A DNA stretch of 64,000 bases from positions 1 to 64,000 of the forward strand of contig NZ_LUTP01000003.1 of assembly GCF_002111585.1 (NCBI RefSeq), in the 5' to 3' direction. Below the pieces are notes generated by a model. It did no database searches and had not been told where the DNA came from. It saw only the letters and a list, made by a program, of their open reading frames with translations. Position 1 is the first letter of the stretch; each line of letters begins with the position of its first letter. Position numbers and translations under genes: made by a program. Source of the DNA: Lonsdalea iberica (GTDB lineage: Bacteria; Pseudomonadota; Gammaproteobacteria; Enterobacterales; Enterobacteriaceae). Shown here piece by piece: positions 38,692 to 47,823 of this stretch.

Positions 38692-39675
38692 ATGGCTAAG
38701 CGCATTCAATTCAGCCGCCCCGGCGGGCCGAGAGTGCTGGAGCTAATGGATTACCTCCCTGCCGAACCGGCCCGAAATGAGGTACAGATCGAAAACCGCG
38801 CCATCGGCGTCAACTTCATCGACACCTATTTCCGCTCCGGGCTGTATCCTACGCCGTCCTTGCCCTCCGGTCTGGGGAGCGAAGCGGCGGGCGTGGTGGT
38901 CAACGTCGGTGCCGACGTCTCGGCGCTGCGGGCGGGCGACCGCGTGGTCTATGCGCAGGGCGGGTTGGGCGCTTACAGCCAGGTGCACAACGTTGCAGCG
39001 GATAAGGTGGCGAAGCTGCCGGACGCCATCAGTTTCGAACACGCGGCGGCCAGTTTCCTGAAAGGGCTGACGGTTTACTATCTGCTGCGTAAAACCTACG
39101 ACGTACAGCCGGGGGAAACCATTTTGTTTCATGCGGCGGCGGGCGGCGTTGGACTAATCGCTTGCCAGTGGGCCAAAGCGCTGGGCGCTCGACTAATCGG
39201 GACGGTGGGATCCGCGCAGAAAGCCGAGTTGGCGCAACAGGCCGGGGCGTGGGCGACGATCGACTACCAGCAGGAAGATATCGCGCAGCGCGTATTGGCG
39301 TTGACCGATGGCAACAAGGTCGGCGTGGTGTACGACTCAGTCGGGAAGGCCACCTGGGAAGCGTCGTTGGACTGCCTGCAACGCCGAGGATTGATGGTGA
39401 GTTTCGGCAATGCGTCCGGACCGGTGACGGGCATCGATCTCGGCATCCTCAACAAAAAAGGCTCGCTGTACGTCACGCGGCCGTCGCTGTTCGGTTACAT
39501 CACCAATCGCGAAGAGCTGGAGGAAGCCAGCAACGCGCTGTTCTCCCTGCTTGCCAGCGGTGCAATTTCAGTAGACGTACCGGAGGCACAAAAATTTGCG
39601 TTGGCCGATGCCCGTCAGGCGCATCTGGCGCTGGAAGGTCGTCACACTCAAGGTTCCTGCCTGCTGATCCCGTGA
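38692..39675 (+). CDS. qor: NADPH:quinone oxidoreductase (zeta-crystallin type)
   Basis: A 327-residue medium-chain dehydrogenase/reductase without catalytic zinc, which reduces quinones with NADPH. The cofactor motif AAAGGVGLIACQWAKALGA is near residue 150. Length and position, divergent from dnaB, match E. coli QorA. Confidence 0.94.
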   Translation: MAKRIQFSRPGGPRVLELMDYLPAEPARNEVQIENRAIGVNFIDTYFRSGLYPTPSLPSGLGSEAAGVVVNVGADVSALRAGDRVVYAQGGLGAYSQVHNVAADKVAKLPDAISFEHAAASFLKGLTVYYLLRKTYDVQPGETILFHAAAGGVGLIACQWAKALGARLIGTVGSAQKAELAQQAGAWATIDYQQEDIAQRVLALTDGNKVGVVYDSVGKATWEASLDCLQRRGLMVSFGNASGPVTGIDLGILNKKGSLYVTRPSLFGYITNREELEEASNALFSLLASGAISVDVPEAQKFALADARQAHLALEGRHTQGSCLLIP

Positions 39676-39710
39676 TGCTTGGGCGGGATGTGAGCCAGAG
39701 TTTCCAGCTA

Positions 39711-39734
39711 CGCCCGCTTTGCGGGCGTTTTTTT
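39711..39734 (+). terminator. Intrinsic terminator of qor
   Basis: CGCCCGC-TTT-GCGGGCG followed by seven T residues, 35 bases after the qor stop. Confidence 0.92.
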
Positions 39735-40077
39735 GTGTGCAACGGGAGGATTCCCCCGGCTTGCGCCGGGGAGGCTGCGAGGTATTAACCTGCGCTTTGA
39801 GGGGGATGGACGCGCTCTACCGCCGGTAACGGGCGAAAGAAGCGCCGCGGATTTTCATCGCGCTGTCTTGTAGGGTACAGCGGTCCGTCGGGAGCAGGGG
39901 CCTCTAGGCGTTGTTGTTTTCTGTCCCGACGTTGATGAAAACAGGGGCCTGAGCGCGGCGTGCAGGCGGTGCTCAGACTGACGAGTCAGAAGCGTATCAG
40001 CTTGAGGACGTAAAAACGCATCGTCGACGCACAATTTTGACGATGGGTTTCACTCACCTCCACACGCAGGATGGCGG
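39735..40077. other. Gene-free spacer between qor and pspG
   Basis: No supported coding frame. It holds a GC-rich hairpin without a T-run (CCCCGGC-TTGC-GCCGGGG, 39754-39771). The remainder shows nothing recognisable. Confidence 0.5.
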
Positions 40078-40302
40078 CTACCGGTAATAGCGCTGACGCT
40101 GTTTCTGCTGATAGCTGCGCCACATCCATACTGCGGCGACGGCCAGCAGCAGCCACGGCAGCATTTTGAACGCCATGACCAACAAACCGCCGAACAGCAT
40201 AAAGACCGTGGCCGCCAGCAACGCGGCGAGCACGCCCAGCAGCGATATTCCCGTCATCAACAGCATGACGAAGAAACCGACGACGAAGAAAATTTCAAAC
40301 AT
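40078..40302 (-). CDS. pspG: Phage shock protein G
   Basis: A 74-residue inner-membrane protein with two hydrophobic helices (FEIFFVVGFFVMLLMTGISL and MLPWLLLAVAAVWMW), homologous to E. coli PspG (80 residues). It belongs to the PspF/sigma-54 envelope-stress regulon. AGGAG precedes the ATG, and a -24/-12 promoter is visible upstream. It sits between qor and dusA as in E. coli. Confidence 0.92.
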   Translation of the reverse strand: MFEIFFVVGFFVMLLMTGISLLGVLAALLAATVFMLFGGLLVMAFKMLPWLLLAVAAVWMWRSYQQKQRQRYYR

Positions 40303-40310
40303 GGCGTACT

Positions 40311-40367
40311 CCTGTCAGGGTGGAGCCGGGCGTCACCCGGCGAGTGTGGCGTACAACGCCTGACAGG
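40311..40367 (-). promoter_or_regulatory. Structured 5' leader of pspG
   Basis: An outer inverted repeat (CCTGTCAGG at 40311-40319, CCTGACAGG at 40359-40367) encloses a GCCGGG/CCCGGC hairpin (40325-40341). In the mRNA the 3' arm of the outer stem runs into the AGGAG ribosome site, so folding could limit translation. Confidence 0.5.
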
Positions 40368-40373
40368 AGCTAT

Positions 40374-40389
40374 TACAAGAAGCATGCCA
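40374..40389 (-). promoter_or_regulatory. Sigma-54 promoter of pspG
   Basis: On the minus strand TGGCAT-GCTTC-TTGTA matches the -24/-12 consensus TGGCAC-N5-TTGCA with correct spacing. It is about 72 bases upstream of the start codon, as expected for a PspF-activated gene. Confidence 0.75.
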
Positions 40390-40433
40390 ACGCGATACTG
40401 AGCTAACCCGTTGACTTTATTCGCAGGAAGAGT

Positions 40434-40451
40434 GGCGTCAGGCCTGACGCC
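40434..40451. repeat. Perfect 18-base palindrome between dusA and pspG
   Basis: GGCGTCAGG is followed at once by its complement CCTGACGCC, 14 bases past the dusA stop. It could act as a dusA 3' hairpin, but no T-run follows on either strand. Confidence 0.5.
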
Positions 40452-40464
40452 TCAGCGAAAACCA

Positions 40465-41517
40465 CTAATTGTTAGCGAATCCCGCCGCATCGCGCGGTAC
40501 CAGCGAGAGCGCTTTCTCCACGACGGACACATCCGCGCCGGGGCGATGCGCATTTTCGCTCAGGTAGCGACGCCAGCGTCTGGCGCCCGGCACGCCCTGG
40601 AATAGCCCCAGAATATGACGCGTGATATGGCCGAGATAGGCGCCCTTTGCCAGCTCGCGTTCGATATACGGATAGAGCGACTCCACCACGCTGAACGGGT
40701 CGGGCGCACTCTCCGCGCCGAACAGCTCGCGATCAACCTGCGCCAGCAGGCCGGGGTTCTGATACGCCTCGCGGCCCACCATCACGCCATCCAGATGCGT
40801 CAGATGTTCTCGGGCTTCCGCCAGCGTTTTAATTCCGCCGTTGAGGGCGAGGGTCAGCGCGGGAAAGTCCTGCTTGAGCTGGTAGACGCGCGGGTAATCC
40901 AGCGGCGGGATTTCGCGGTTTTCCTTCGGGCTGAGGCCCGACAGCCAGGCTTTACGGGCATGGACGATAAAGTTGTCGCAGCCGCCGCGTGTCGCCACCG
41001 TGTCGATAAAATCGCACAGGAACGGATAGCTGTCCTGCTCATCAATGCCGATGCGGGTTTTGACCGTGACGGGAATGTTCACCACGTCGCGCATCGCTTT
41101 GACACAGTCGGCCACCAGCGCCGCATTCGCCATCAGGCATGCGCCGAAGCGGCCGTTTTGCACGCGGTCGGACGGACAGCCGACGTTCAGGTTAATTTCG
41201 TCGTAGCCGCGGGCCTCGGCCTGTTTCGCGCACAGTGCCAGCGCCGCCGGATCGCTGCCGCCCAGCTGCAGGGCCACCGGATGCTCCTCCTCGCTATACG
41301 CCAGATAGTCCCCTTTACCGTGAATGATGGCGCCGGTCGTCACCATTTCTGTGTACAGCAGCGCCTGACGGCTCAGCAGCCGGTGAAAGTAGCGGCAGTG
41401 GCGATCCGTCCAGTCGAGCATCGGCGCGACGGAAAAACGGCACAGCGGGTAAGCGGTCTGCGCGTCGGAGGAAGTACGGGGATCTAACGTGTTTTCAGCT
41501 TTATTGTCTGGGTGCAT
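40465..41517 (-). CDS. dusA: tRNA-dihydrouridine(20/20a) synthase
   Basis: An FMN enzyme that reduces uridine 20/20a in the D-loop of tRNAs. It has 350 residues, with the N-terminal FMN region [20 protein letters not shown], the catalytic cysteine in [19 protein letters not shown], and the tRNA-binding helical C-terminus. In E. coli zur follows; here zur is absent from the window and an unknown gene comes next. Confidence 0.95.
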   Translation of the reverse strand: MHPDNKAENTLDPRTSSDAQTAYPLCRFSVAPMLDWTDRHCRYFHRLLSRQALLYTEMVTTGAIIHGKGDYLAYSEEEHPVALQLGGSDPAALALCAKQAEARGYDEINLNVGCPSDRVQNGRFGACLMANAALVADCVKAMRDVVNIPVTVKTRIGIDEQDSYPFLCDFIDTVATRGGCDNFIVHARKAWLSGLSPKENREIPPLDYPRVYQLKQDFPALTLALNGGIKTLAEAREHLTHLDGVMVGREAYQNPGLLAQVDRELFGAESAPDPFSVVESLYPYIERELAKGAYLGHITRHILGLFQGVPGARRWRRYLSENAHRPGADVSVVEKALSLVPRDAAGFANN

Positions 41518-41794
41518 GTCTTCATTTTCTGGCGTGTGGAGGCGGACTCAGCGCGTCGGTAAACGGCGTCCGACTGGGGTCGAACGTATGTTGCACTAAT
41601 ATAACATAAGGTCGCATTAACACGCGGATGCCGTGCGGAGAGAACGTGTAGGATGGCGGGATGCGCCGGCGCGATATCACATAAACGCGATGCGGCAGGG
41701 CGCGAAACGCTCGGTGCGTTGCTACACTTGCTGCGCCGGAGTCACGCAGGCAATGAACGTTTTCTGAACGGTTTTTCATGCACTTGGGGGAGTT

Positions 41795-42577
41795 ATGCAG
41801 TGTGATTTAATCCTGGACGACGGGTTCTACCGCCCGCTCTCGACTTACGTCGACGGCCTGTCTTTTCATCTGTTGCAACATAATTTCACTTACGGCGTCT
41901 TTTCACGCCGACAGGACGAAGCGTCTGTCGTTGCCGGTTACGAAGTCTATCCCTATAAAGATCTGTCTCAGGAACGCGCGTCGTTGCACCGTCAACTGAC
42001 GGCCGTCCTCGGGGACGAGGCGATCTCCACGCTCGTTTTGTGGGTCAATCTGGGCGTCGCCCGGCAGGAAATTCTGCTGTATGAAATTCTGGTCTGGCTT
42101 GCCGAGGGGCGCTGGGGCGATAAGGTCGCCGTGCGCTGCGTGGATCTCGCCGAGCTGCCTTCGCCCGCCTATCAGGAAGGAACGGCCGCTTACTACCTGC
42201 GGATTTACCATGATTTTTCGCTGCCGCAAAATAACAATCCCCTTACGCCTGAGTTGACCGCGGGCGCGCGAAATACGCTGTCGGAGCTGTATCACGCGGG
42301 TCACCTGATCGTCAGGCACAAAGACGTGCTGGCGGCGCTGCCGACGAATTTTTTCGATGAGGTTATCGTCTCCGTGGTGAGTACGCGCTATCAGCCGGTC
42401 AAGGTCCTGACTGCGAAGGTGATGTTGTCACTGTGGGCGAAAGGCTACGCCGAGGTGGAGGATGTGATCATCATGTCGCGCATTCTGTTCCTGGTCAGCC
42501 ACGATCCCCGGTTACAGGCGCGGAAAAACATCTTCGATCAGAACCTGATTTCCAACGTTTATATCAAGCTGACGTGA
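41795..42577 (+). CDS. Hypothetical protein of 260 residues
   Basis: A complete frame with a good ribosome site (GGGGAG, five bases before the ATG). The protein is soluble, without signal peptide or membrane helix, and rich in aromatic and acidic residues (begins MQCDLILDDGFYRPLSTYVDG, ends LISNVYIKLT). No family is recognised with confidence. Base composition is like neighbouring genes. It sits where dusA and lysR neighbourhoods have been joined compared with E. coli. Confidence 0.75.
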   Translation: MQCDLILDDGFYRPLSTYVDGLSFHLLQHNFTYGVFSRRQDEASVVAGYEVYPYKDLSQERASLHRQLTAVLGDEAISTLVLWVNLGVARQEILLYEILVWLAEGRWGDKVAVRCVDLAELPSPAYQEGTAAYYLRIYHDFSLPQNNNPLTPELTAGARNTLSELYHAGHLIVRHKDVLAALPTNFFDEVIVSVVSTRYQPVKVLTAKVMLSLWAKGYAEVEDVIIMSRILFLVSHDPRLQARKNIFDQNLISNVYIKLT

Positions 42578-42631
42578 CGGCGGCGTCCGGCGGGCTCAAC
42601 GCCGAAGCCGGACGCATCGCGCATGACTCTC

Positions 42632-43573
42632 TCACTTCCTGTCGTCATCGTCGATGAGGTGCTGCAAGCGCGCCGGGAATGCCTGCGCAACTCGTTGCAG
42701 ATGTTCGGTCACGGTATCGACCAGCGCGGAGGCGGGGCGGTGCAGCGGGCGAATCAGGCTGACGGTAAAGGGGACGTCTATGCTAAAGCGGCGGACGACC
42801 ACGCCGTGACGCGAGGCGGCATAGTCCGCGGCGGTCAACGGGTTGACGATGGACAGCCCCACGCCAGCGCGCACCATCGCGCAGACCGAGGCGGCGCTGT
42901 GCGTTTCCATCACCATACTGCGCTCCACGCCCGCTTCCTGAAACAGATGGTCGAGCCATTGGCGGTAGCTGTCTGCGCTGGACAGGCTGATGAACGGCTG
43001 GTGGCGAAAATCCTCCGGCGTCAGCACCGGCTTGCCGGCGAGCGGATGGCGAGATGGCACGACGCAGACTTCGCTGAGCTGCATCAGCGTCTGACGCTCG
43101 GTGCCTGCGGGCGTCGCGCTGTTTTCGGTCAGCCCGAGGTCGTGACGCTGCGCGGAGAGCCACTCCTCAAGCAGCGGCGACTCTTGGGGAATGATGTGCA
43201 GATTGAGCGTGGGGTACTCCGCCAGCAGCGGCTGACAGACCTCCGGCAGCAGCGACTGGGAAAACACCGGCAGGCAGGCGATGGACAGCTGCGCCTGTTG
43301 AAAGCGGCGGATATCGTCGGCTGCGCTGACGATCCGGTCCAGCCCGTAATAAGAGCGCTGGACCTCTTCGAACAGCTGTAGCCCCTGCGCGGTCGGATGC
43401 AGGCGGCCGCGCACCCGGTCGAACAACGCCATCTGCATGAGACGCTCGAAGCGCGCCAGCTCCCGGCTCACCGTCGGCTGCGACGTATTGAGCAGGCTGG
43501 CGGCTTCGGTCAGGTTGCCGGTGGTCATCACGGCATGAAAAATTTCGATATGTCGCAGGGAAATGGCCGCCAC
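42632..43573 (-). CDS. lysR: LysR, activator of lysA
   Basis: The founding LysR-type regulator, which activates lysA when diaminopimelate is high and lysine is low. The N-terminal helix-turn-helix reads LTEAASLLNTSQPTVSRELARFE. From the GTG at 43573 (AAGG eight bases upstream) the protein starts AAISLRHIEIFHAVM, matching E. coli (MAAVNLRHIEIFHAVM) and giving 313 residues. An ATG at 43603 would add ten residues. It is divergent from lysA as in E. coli. Confidence 0.93.
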   Translation of the reverse strand: MAAISLRHIEIFHAVMTTGNLTEAASLLNTSQPTVSRELARFERLMQMALFDRVRGRLHPTAQGLQLFEEVQRSYYGLDRIVSAADDIRRFQQAQLSIACLPVFSQSLLPEVCQPLLAEYPTLNLHIIPQESPLLEEWLSAQRHDLGLTENSATPAGTERQTLMQLSEVCVVPSRHPLAGKPVLTPEDFRHQPFISLSSADSYRQWLDHLFQEAGVERSMVMETHSAASVCAMVRAGVGLSIVNPLTAADYAASRHGVVVRRFSIDVPFTVSLIRPLHRPASALVDTVTEHLQRVAQAFPARLQHLIDDDDRK

Positions 43574-43701
43574 GGGAGACACCTTGCTGTGGGATAAAGC
43601 CATATCATAAATGAATAGACTCTGCGTAAAAGGATATTTGTCTCCCGAAAGGGAGATTACGCACAATGAGGACATGATTTCATTTATCAGGTTTTGACCG
43701 A

Positions 43702-44964
43702 ATGCCGCACGATCTTAATACCCCGTCCCACGCGTTGAACGCAGACAGCCTGCGGGCGCTGCCGTCCCGTTTCGGCTGCCCGGTCTGGGCCTACGATGCC
43801 GACACCATCACCAGCCGCATTGCCCAGTTGCGCGACTTCGACACCATTCGGTTCGCCCAGAAGGCGTGCTCCAACATCCACATTCTGGCGTTAATGCGCC
43901 AGCACGGCGTCAAGGTCGACTCCGTCTCGCTGGGCGAGATCGAGCGTGCGCTGGCCGCCGGGTTCCAGCCGGGAACGCCGGATCATGAGATCGTCTTCAC
44001 CGCCGATCTGTTGGATCAGGCTACGCTGGAACGGGTGGCTGCGCTGAACATTCCCGTCAACGCCGGGTCTGTGGACATGCTCGATCAGCTGGGCGCCGTG
44101 TCGCCGGGGCATCCGGTGTGGCTGCGCGTCAATCCGGGCTTCGGTCACGGACACAGCCAGAAAACCAATACGGGCGGCGAAAACAGCAAACACGGCATCT
44201 GGTTCGGCGATCTCCCGCTGGCGCTGGCGGCGATTGAGCGTTATCAGCTCAAATTAGTCGGATTGCATATGCACATCGGCTCCGGCGTGGACTACGGCCA
44301 CCTGGAACAGGTTTGTGATGCGATGGTGCGGCAGGTGATCGACTTTGGCCAGGATCTGGAGGCCATTTCCGCAGGCGGCGGGCTGTCCATCCCTTACCGT
44401 TACGGTGAAGAGTCGATCGACACGCAACACTATTACGGGCTGTGGAACGGCGCGCGTGAGCGCATCGCCGCGCATCTTGGTCATCCGGTCATGCTGGAGA
44501 TTGAACCCGGCCGCTTCCTGATGGCGGAAGCGGGCGTGCTGGTGGCGGAAGTCCGGGCGGTTAAGGCGATGGGCAGCCGTCACTTCGTGCTGGTCGACGC
44601 GGGTTTTAACGATCTGATGCGCCCGGCGATGTACGGCAGCTACCATCATATTTCCCTGCTGCCGGGGGATGGACGCGATCTCGACGGCGCTTCCCTACGC
44701 GATACGGTCGTGGCGGGGCCGCTATGCGAGTCCGGCGATGTCTTTACCCAGCAGGCGGGCGGCGGCGTCGAAACTATCGCCCTGCCGGACGCCAACGTCG
44801 GGGACTATCTGGTTTTCCACGATACCGGCGCTTACGGCGCTTCCATGTCCTCCAACTACAACAGCCGTCCGCTGCTGCCTGAAGTCTTGTTCGAAGGTGG
44901 GAAGCCGCGTCTGATCCGCCGTCGGCAGACGGTGGAAGAGCTGCTGGCGCTGGAACAGCTGTAA
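43702..44964 (+). CDS. lysA: Diaminopimelate decarboxylase
   Basis: Last step of lysine synthesis: PLP-dependent decarboxylation of meso-diaminopimelate. It has 420 residues, identical in length to E. coli LysA, with PLP lysine K54 in RFAQKACSNIH and the conserved LHMHIGSGVDY, EIEPGRFL and PLCESGDVF. It is divergent from lysR, whose binding site should lie in the intervening 128 bases. Confidence 0.97.
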   Translation: MPHDLNTPSHALNADSLRALPSRFGCPVWAYDADTITSRIAQLRDFDTIRFAQKACSNIHILALMRQHGVKVDSVSLGEIERALAAGFQPGTPDHEIVFTADLLDQATLERVAALNIPVNAGSVDMLDQLGAVSPGHPVWLRVNPGFGHGHSQKTNTGGENSKHGIWFGDLPLALAAIERYQLKLVGLHMHIGSGVDYGHLEQVCDAMVRQVIDFGQDLEAISAGGGLSIPYRYGEESIDTQHYYGLWNGARERIAAHLGHPVMLEIEPGRFLMAEAGVLVAEVRAVKAMGSRHFVLVDAGFNDLMRPAMYGSYHHISLLPGDGRDLDGASLRDTVVAGPLCESGDVFTQQAGGGVETIALPDANVGDYLVFHDTGAYGASMSSNYNSRPLLPEVLFEGGKPRLIRRRQTVEELLALEQL

Positions 44965-45236
44965 TTTTCTTCTCGCCTTTCCCTGCATTGGGGAGAGGCG
45001 CATCTCATCGTCCCCGCCGTCCCCGTCGTCTGTGACCGGTCTCTCCCCGCCTTGTCTTTCCACACGGTTTTCATCGTGATTTCACCGGCTGAATTTGTGC
45101 TTGCGCACATAGGTGAACGCCGCCGTCAGCCCTAAAATAAGGGCTATCAAATCGTGGTTTTATCTTATCGACGTCCGTCGTCGCAACACCGTTTCTCTAC
45201 CCTACGTAACAGATATAACAATAACGAGGTCATATT

Positions 45237-46544
45237 ATGAACGGCATGGAACCCCTTGGTTGGTATGGGGCATTGATAGGTCTATTCATTGCCATCTTAT
45301 TGATTCTTCGAAAAATAAACCCGGTCTATTCGCTATTTTTCGGTGCGATAGCGGGCGCGGTGATCGGCGGCGCGAGTCTCGACCAGACGCTGGCTCTGCT
45401 GACCGCCGGTACGCAGAGCGTGATGGGGACGGTGATCCGCGTTCTGGCCGCCGGTGTACTGGCCGGCGTGATGATGGAGTCCGGCGCGGCGGAGACGATC
45501 GCCCAGGCGGTGGTGAAAACCATGGGCGAGGGCAAAGCGATCATGGCGCTGGCGCTGGCCACCATGATCATCACCGCCGTCGGCGTTTTTATCCCGGTCG
45601 CGGTGCTGATCGTCGCGCCGATCGCGCTGTCGGTCGGCAACAAGATGGGGATCTCCAAGCTGGCGCTGCTGTTGGCGTTGTCCGGCGGCGGCAAGGCGGG
45701 CAACATCATCTCGCCGAATCCGAATGCCATCGCGGCCGCTAACGGTTTTCACATCACCCTGAGCGATGTGATGATCGCCGGTTTTATTCCCGCCGTGGGG
45801 GGGGTGTTGATGACGATCCTGATCGCGGGTTTGCTGAAAAATAGAGGCGCCAAGGTGACGGACGAGGAAGCCGCCGCGCTGTCCGCGCATCAGGTCCCCG
45901 GCGATAAACATTATCCGCCGTTGCATCAGGCGATCGTCGCGCCGCTGGTGGCGGTGATCCTGCTGATGATCAATCCTATCGGCTCGATCTTGCATATCCC
46001 GCTGCTCTCCGAGTGTAAGCTGGATGCGCTGTACGTCCTGCCGATTGCCGGGATCGTCGGCCTGCTGGCGATGGGGCAGCATCGAAAACTGATCGCCTAC
46101 ACCGCATCCGGGCTGGAGAAAATGACGGCGACGGTGCTGATCCTGATCGGCGCCGGGGCGATAGCGGGTCTGATTGCGGCGTCGAACCTGTCGGCGCAGG
46201 TGGTGGCGATCATCGACCTGATGGGGATCTCCGGCACGTTTCTGGCGCCGATTTCCGGGATCCTGATGGCGGCGGCCACGGCGTCGACCTCTACCGGCGT
46301 GATTCTGGCGACAGGGACGTTCGGCAGCGCCATCGCCAACGTCGGCGGCAGCCCGATCGCCTCCGCGGTCATGGTGCACACCGGGGCGACCGTGATCGAC
46401 TCCTTGCCGCAGGGCAACTACTTCCACGTGACCGCGGGCAGCATGAACATGGCGTTGCGTCAGCGGATGTCGCTGATTCCTTATGAAGCGATGGTCGGCG
46501 GCACCATGACCCTCATCGCCACCGTGCTGTACGGTCTCCTTTAA
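45237..46544 (+). CDS. GntP-family transporter, probably for glycerate
   Basis: A 435-residue permease with about 12 helices of the gluconate:H+ symporter (GntP) family. It has GKAGNIISPNPNAIAAANGF and a C-terminal region with GNYFHVTAGSMNM. A glycerate kinase gene starts 20 bases after it and a cdaR-type regulator follows, so glycerate (or a related sugar acid) is the likely substrate rather than gluconate. It begins well after lysA, about 270 bases away. Confidence 0.88.
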   Translation: MNGMEPLGWYGALIGLFIAILLILRKINPVYSLFFGAIAGAVIGGASLDQTLALLTAGTQSVMGTVIRVLAAGVLAGVMMESGAAETIAQAVVKTMGEGKAIMALALATMIITAVGVFIPVAVLIVAPIALSVGNKMGISKLALLLALSGGGKAGNIISPNPNAIAAANGFHITLSDVMIAGFIPAVGGVLMTILIAGLLKNRGAKVTDEEAAALSAHQVPGDKHYPPLHQAIVAPLVAVILLMINPIGSILHIPLLSECKLDALYVLPIAGIVGLLAMGQHRKLIAYTASGLEKMTATVLILIGAGAIAGLIAASNLSAQVVAIIDLMGISGTFLAPISGILMAAATASTSTGVILATGTFGSAIANVGGSPIASAVMVHTGATVIDSLPQGNYFHVTAGSMNMALRQRMSLIPYEAMVGGTMTLIATVLYGLL

Positions 46545-46564
46545 CCCGTGACGAGAAGATTCCT

Positions 46565-47731
46565 ATGAAACATCAAACCTTTGTATTGGCGCCGGATTCG
46601 TTCAAAGAGAGCATGACCGCCAAAGAGGTCTGCGTGGCGATGGAGAAAGGGCTGCGCAAAGTCTTTCCCGGAGCGAACTACATTCATGTCCCGATGGCGG
46701 ACGGCGGCGAGGGCACGGTGCAGTCGCTGGTCGACGCCACCCACGGCGAGCTGTTTCAGCTTCAGGTGACCGGGCCGCTGGGCACGCCGGTGGACGCGGT
46801 CTACGGCGTTATGGGCGACGGTCTGGTGGGGGTGATCGAAATGGCCTCGGCCAGCGGCATCCACCACGTCAATGAGCAAACCCGTAATCCGCGGGTGACG
46901 ACGACCTATGGCACTGGCGAACTGATCCGGGCCTGTCTGGATAAAGGGATAGAAAAAATCATCCTCGGGATCGGCGGCAGCGCGACGAACGACGGCGGCG
47001 CGGGGATGGCCGAAGCGCTCGGCGCCCGTTTCTTCGACGGCGACGACAAGCCGCTGCCACGCGGCGGCGGGGCGCTCGGACAGCTTCGGCGTATCGACGT
47101 CAGCGGAATGGATCCGCGCCTGGCGCAGGTCGAGATCGTCGTCGCCTGCGACGTCACCAATCCTCTGTGCGGCGAACACGGCGCTTCCCGGGTCTTCGGA
47201 CCGCAGAAAGGCGCAACGCCGGCGATGGTGGCGCAGCTGGACGCCAACCTGTCTCACTATGCCGACGTGGTGTTGCAGCAGTTAGGCAAGTCCGTGGGGA
47301 CGGCGCCGGGCGCGGGCGCGGCGGGCGGACTGGGGGCGGGGCTGATGGCCTTCACCCGCTGTGTGATGCAGAAAGGCATCGATATCGTCATCGAGTACAG
47401 CGGCCTGCGGGATAAGTTGCAGGGAGCGGACTACTGCTTGACGGGCGAAGGCCGCATCGACAGTCAGACCCGTTTCGGCAAAACGCCTTACGGCGTGGCG
47501 AAGACCGCGCAGGCGCTACAGGTGCCGGTGATCGCTGTGTCCGGCTGTGTCGGCGACGGCATCGAGTCGCTGTATCAGGAAGGGATCGACGTCATCTTCG
47601 GGATGATCCCGCGCGCCGATCCGCTGGCGTCGTTACTGCAAGCGGGGCCTGCGAATATGGAACGCGCCTGTGAAAATATCGGTCGCTTAATCCGTATCTC
47701 CCATGCGCGCGGCGCGTCGACGAGAGGTTAA
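46565..47731 (+). CDS. Glycerate kinase (GarK/GlxK type)
   Basis: A 388-residue class II glycerate kinase that phosphorylates glycerate to 2-phosphoglycerate, feeding glycolysis. Motifs are LAPDSFKESMTAKEV, PMADGGEGTV, GIGGSATNDGGAGMAEALG and LTGEGRIDSQT. It lies 20 bases after the GntP transporter. No garD, gudD, garL or garR gene is nearby, so the pathway here starts at glycerate. Confidence 0.93.
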   Translation: MKHQTFVLAPDSFKESMTAKEVCVAMEKGLRKVFPGANYIHVPMADGGEGTVQSLVDATHGELFQLQVTGPLGTPVDAVYGVMGDGLVGVIEMASASGIHHVNEQTRNPRVTTTYGTGELIRACLDKGIEKIILGIGGSATNDGGAGMAEALGARFFDGDDKPLPRGGGALGQLRRIDVSGMDPRLAQVEIVVACDVTNPLCGEHGASRVFGPQKGATPAMVAQLDANLSHYADVVLQQLGKSVGTAPGAGAAGGLGAGLMAFTRCVMQKGIDIVIEYSGLRDKLQGADYCLTGEGRIDSQTRFGKTPYGVAKTAQALQVPVIAVSGCVGDGIESLYQEGIDVIFGMIPRADPLASLLQAGPANMERACENIGRLIRISHARGASTRG

Positions 47732-47823
47732 CCCCGGCGTTGCGTCGGCGGGATCATGCTAGGCTGAGTGAGCGGGCGAGCGCGGTGTTGCCGCGCGCCT
47801 GCGCCACCGTCTGGAGAAAAGAC

